Shown here: positions 33,371 to 35,925 of the stretch, one piece after another | Layout: every line of letters begins with the position of its first letter | Position numbering within the stretch: the stretch's first letter is position 1 | Assembly (NCBI GenBank): GCA_015490715.1 | Contig: WFXH01000035.1 | Coordinates: 1-35,925 of the forward strand | Reading direction: 5' to 3' | DNA length: 35,925 bases | DNA from: Saprospiraceae bacterium | Lineage (GTDB): Bacteria; Bacteroidota; Bacteroidia; Chitinophagales; Saprospiraceae | The notes under the pieces: model-generated | The model's input: the letters and a program-made list of their open reading frames with translations, nothing else | Databases searched by the model: none | What the model was told of the DNA's origin: nothing | Translations under genes and position numbers: made by a program

Positions 33371-34945
33371 TTAAGTCAGTCGAATTTCGGTCTGCAAAGT
33401 ACCACAAAAACGCACTTTTATACAATGCGCAAACCTTCGACGAAAAAAGCCCTCCGCAATAGCGCATTGTTCGAGCTGCCAGCGATCATGCCCCTTAAAG
33501 CGCAACTCCACCATATCCGTTCGGATGGTATCGCTATCAGCAGAAAGTATCGTGCACGATGGATGCAGATGAAAGTATGCCCACATTTCCGGATTCTGAC
33601 TGCCTCTTTGAGTAATCCAACGGTCTTCTATGCGTATACCGTGCTCTTTGCACACAAACCGCCGTCGATGCAAGCCTCCAAGATGTCGATATCCGTCGTG
33701 TGCAGCAACAAGCTCATGAGGCCCCGCTTGAACCTCCACAATGCGATACCGACGGCCCACCCGAAATGATGCCCACATCTCCGCCTGATCATATCCCCCA
33801 ACAACCACCGTGTTGTGTGCTGCTGTAGAGCGCTCATAATACCGTATATCGCCACGCTCATACGTGGATACGCCCGTATCGACAAAAATCGGCTCGCCAT
33901 CCACATAGAGTACAAAACTCAAGGCATCGCAATGTCCGTGACCGGGCTGATAATCTGGGCCCATCTCGCCGGCGTCAACGAGGAGCACGTATCGCGAGCG
34001 CTCCAACCGATAATATCCCGACTCCGAACTAATCGACTGTCTGGGATGTATGCCCATCGACCGAGCATAGTCCAAGAGCATCTGTGTGGTCGGTGCCACC
34101 CCATCCGTGCTGTCGTTAAAATGCGCCCAGCGTCCATCGGGCATGGTCATCTTTTCCAGCCAACCCAACATCTCGGCTATCACATTTGAGAGATCTTCCA
34201 GGGGCACAACTCTCACCCGCTGGGGATTGTCGTATTGAAGGCGATAGAGGTCCAACAGCCGGTGCACTAACTCGGCGTGATACATCGGCGACCGCTCGAT
34301 ATGCCCACCATCCGGCAGTATTTGCTCTTCAAGCTGATCGGTGAGTAATCTCCGACATCGCTCAGCTGCCTGCACATCGTCAAAATAAACCGCTGCCATG
34401 GCCAGCGCTACGAGATTTTCTAAAAGGTGATTGGCCATGAGATGCCACTCCAGACGCTTCCACAGCATGCGCTCCTGCTCCCGAATCCATCCATGTACCA
34501 GCGGGTCATCCACACCATGACGACATACCCACGTAATGAGATGCTCCAACCTTCGCGACACCGGCCACGAGGCATAGACCTCCGCACATGCTGCATGCTC
34601 TATAAAACTCTTCACCAGCTCCTTTCCCTCTTCAACACCAACATCCACACTGTGCAGGTATGGAATCGCCCAGTGATGATATGCCCAGAGTAAACCCGAG
34701 TCCAAGTCATTCCATTCCAAACCCCGACAATAATGCTTGCGAATGTTCAATAATTCCACTTCCGAGGGGGGAACGTATACGGCATAACAGGGTAAAGAAT
34801 CCCGCATACGGGGCAATTGCTCCATGTGGATCGGCTCAACACGGCGCGGTACCGCCAGTCGCTTCCAGCGATAGTAGACCCGATATACGAGCTGCTTAAA
34901 GCGCAAATGCCGGACCGTACGCCACCACCGCAAGAGATTTTTCAT
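33371..34945 (-). CDS. Heparinase II/III family protein in polysaccharide cluster
   Basis: The 524-residue product has an N-terminal alpha/alpha-toroid region (about 60-300) with WPVSRRLEHLITWVCRHG, LMANHLLENLVALAMAAVYF and LPDGGHIERSPMYHAELVHRLLDLYRL. A C-terminal beta-sandwich heparinase II/III domain carries GHGHCDALSFVLYVDGEPIFVDTGVSTYERG (H336, H338, D340) and RSTAAHNTVVV. Families of this kind cleave acidic polysaccharides by beta-elimination. No signal peptide is seen: the N-terminus (MKNLLRWWRTVRHLRFKQL) is basic and amphipathic. Such proteins are frequent inside capsule and exopolysaccharide operons, where their exact role is mostly untested. A biosynthetic or editing role is as likely as degradation. 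It is nine bases upstream of the epimerase gene. Confidence 0.9.
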   Translation of the reverse strand: MKNLLRWWRTVRHLRFKQLVYRVYYRWKRLAVPRRVEPIHMEQLPRMRDSLPCYAVYVPPSEVELLNIRKHYCRGLEWNDLDSGLLWAYHHWAIPYLHSVDVGVEEGKELVKSFIEHAACAEVYASWPVSRRLEHLITWVCRHGVDDPLVHGWIREQERMLWKRLEWHLMANHLLENLVALAMAAVYFDDVQAAERCRRLLTDQLEEQILPDGGHIERSPMYHAELVHRLLDLYRLQYDNPQRVRVVPLEDLSNVIAEMLGWLEKMTMPDGRWAHFNDSTDGVAPTTQMLLDYARSMGIHPRQSISSESGYYRLERSRYVLLVDAGEMGPDYQPGHGHCDALSFVLYVDGEPIFVDTGVSTYERGDIRYYERSTAAHNTVVVGGYDQAEMWASFRVGRRYRIVEVQAGPHELVAAHDGYRHLGGLHRRRFVCKEHGIRIEDRWITQRGSQNPEMWAYFHLHPSCTILSADSDTIRTDMVELRFKGHDRWQLEQCAIAEGFFRRRFAHCIKVRFCGTLQTEIRLT

Positions 34946-35000
34946 GCGGGTAATGTTATTTGGATTTGTATAAAATCGTACGCATTCCCTTCAAACGCCC

Positions 35001-35925
35001 TCACTCGGCAATACCCAGGGCACTTTGCCAGAGCGGCAAGACCTTCGACACGACAAACTTTTCTTCCACCGTATTGCGCGCAGCAAGCCGCAGTCGATCC
35101 AGCAAAGCGCGATCTTTTGCCAATTTCTTCACCACCTGAACGAGCCCCGTCACATCGCCGGGGTGGATGAGAAACCCATTTCGACCGTCCTCCACGACTT
35201 CCGGAATAGCTCCCACATCAGTGGCAATTGGTACCAACCCCCACGACATCGCTTCTAAAAGACTGTTGGGAAAACCCTCGCGGTAGGAGGGCAGCACAAT
35301 CACCCGACAGCGCCTGAAGAGCAGCTCCTTTTGCTCACGCCCTATCCAGCCATACATGTATACCTTTTCTTTCAGCGATGCATCACCTTCTACCAGACGT
35401 TTCAGCTCTATAAAATTCCCGCCGTCACCAGCAATATGCCAGCGCAGGGGCAATGCGCTGAGCCGTTTTGCTGCTTCTACGATATCATACACCCCCTTCG
35501 CCCGCACTACACTGCCAATAAAGAGAATCTCTATCCCGGCATTCGGCTCCGTAGGTACGATTGGCCATGGGGGCAGCTCCACCACAAAATTGGGAATCAC
35601 CATTGTCCTGTGCTCCCCCAGACCGACATGCTCCACAAAAAATCTCTTCCAATAATGACCTTGACAGACCACCACACGACATTGCCCAAATACCGCCTTT
35701 GCATATCGACGAAACGTCGCCGAGCGATGCACATCATCGATCAAATGACCCGAACGCGGCGCAAACACCACACGCGCACCACTCCACCGTGCAGCCAACG
35801 CCATAAGACCCTTTTCTACAAAACTCCATCCGTACGACGAAAACAAGAGCACAACCTGAGGCCGACGCCGCACCAAAAGCCACACTAATCGTCCAAGACG
35901 ACCTAAGCCCGCAATAAGCCTCGCA
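35001..35925 (-). CDS. Family 4 glycosyltransferase, N-terminus cut by the window edge
   Basis: The frame is open up to the right edge, so the gene starts outside the window; the GTG at 35885 is only an internal codon, and the residues before it (ARLIAGLGRLGRL) are in frame. Visible is most of a GT-B enzyme: the end of the N-terminal domain (VVLLFSSYGWSFVEKG, VFAPRSGHLID, CQGHYWKRFF, IPNFV) and the whole C-terminal donor domain with LFIGSVVRAKGVYDIVEAAKRL, WHIAGDGG, YGWIGREQKELLFRRCRVIVLPSYREGFPNSLLEAMSWGLVPIATDVGAIPEVVEDGRNGFLI. The EGFPNSLLE segment is the E-x7-E donor motif of GT4. The sugar donor is unknown. It is the first visible gene of the minus-strand polysaccharide cluster, 55 bases before the heparinase-like gene. 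Confidence 0.92.
   Translation of the reverse strand, partial: ARLIAGLGRLGRLVWLLVRRRPQVVLLFSSYGWSFVEKGLMALAARWSGARVVFAPRSGHLIDDVHRSATFRRYAKAVFGQCRVVVCQGHYWKRFFVEHVGLGEHRTMVIPNFVVELPPWPIVPTEPNAGIEILFIGSVVRAKGVYDIVEAAKRLSALPLRWHIAGDGGNFIELKRLVEGDASLKEKVYMYGWIGREQKELLFRRCRVIVLPSYREGFPNSLLEAMSWGLVPIATDVGAIPEVVEDGRNGFLIHPGDVTGLVQVVKKLAKDRALLDRLRLAARNTVEEKFVVSKVLPLWQSALGIAE

Overview
This window looks like chromosomal DNA of a member of the Bacteroidota. The strongest reasons are a SprA/Sov-type secretion protein of about 2,440 residues (a hallmark of the type IX secretion system), a DUF4175-type coiled-coil membrane protein, a RprX/RprY-like two-component pair, a YbeY of the Bacteroidota form, and near-perfect copies of the Bacteroidota -7 promoter element TAnnTTTG in front of several genes, with no clear Shine-Dalgarno sequences. 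The class cannot be fixed from sequence alone; a Saprospiria- or Chitinophagia-like lineage is a guess. The DNA is gene-dense: no gap between genes exceeds about 200 bases, and I see no rRNA, tRNA, CRISPR array, insertion sequence or phage gene.

Layout. 1-3.6 kb: 3' end of a neutral zinc metallopeptidase, lptC (minus), and a lipoprotein GH20 hexosaminidase (plus). 3.6-7.8 kb (minus): a probable operon of a DUF4175-type protein, an RsbW-like ATPase and ybeY. 8.0-10.6 kb (plus): bamA. 10.6-12.0 kb (minus): rpiB and an unidentified multi-pass membrane protein. 12.1-14.8 kb (plus): the GTPase chaperone meaB overlapping an M23 peptidase gene. 14.8-25.2 kb (minus): ruvA, sprA, histidine kinase, response regulator, all co-directional. 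25.3-26.7 kb (minus): ridA-like gene and a PhoD-like phosphatase. 26.8-28.1 kb (plus): metK. 28.1 kb to the right edge (minus): a surface-polysaccharide cluster (GT4, heparinase II/III-like protein, WbpP-like epimerase, WbuB-like GT4, WecB-like epimerase, GT2, mannose-1-phosphate guanylyltransferase) that continues past the window.

Functionally the window is dominated by envelope biogenesis: LPS transport (LptC), outer-membrane protein insertion (BamA), protein secretion (SprA), wall hydrolysis (M23), glycan hydrolysis (GH20) and polysaccharide synthesis. Housekeeping genes (ybeY, ruvA, rpiB, metK, meaB, ridA) are interspersed. Nothing here amounts to a clearly new defence or mobile system. 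The most worthwhile leads are the sprA/two-component arrangement with a 14-bp palindrome on the kinase start codon, the unidentified membrane protein after rpiB, the coiled-coil/RsbW/YbeY operon, and the heparinase-like gene embedded in the polysaccharide cluster.
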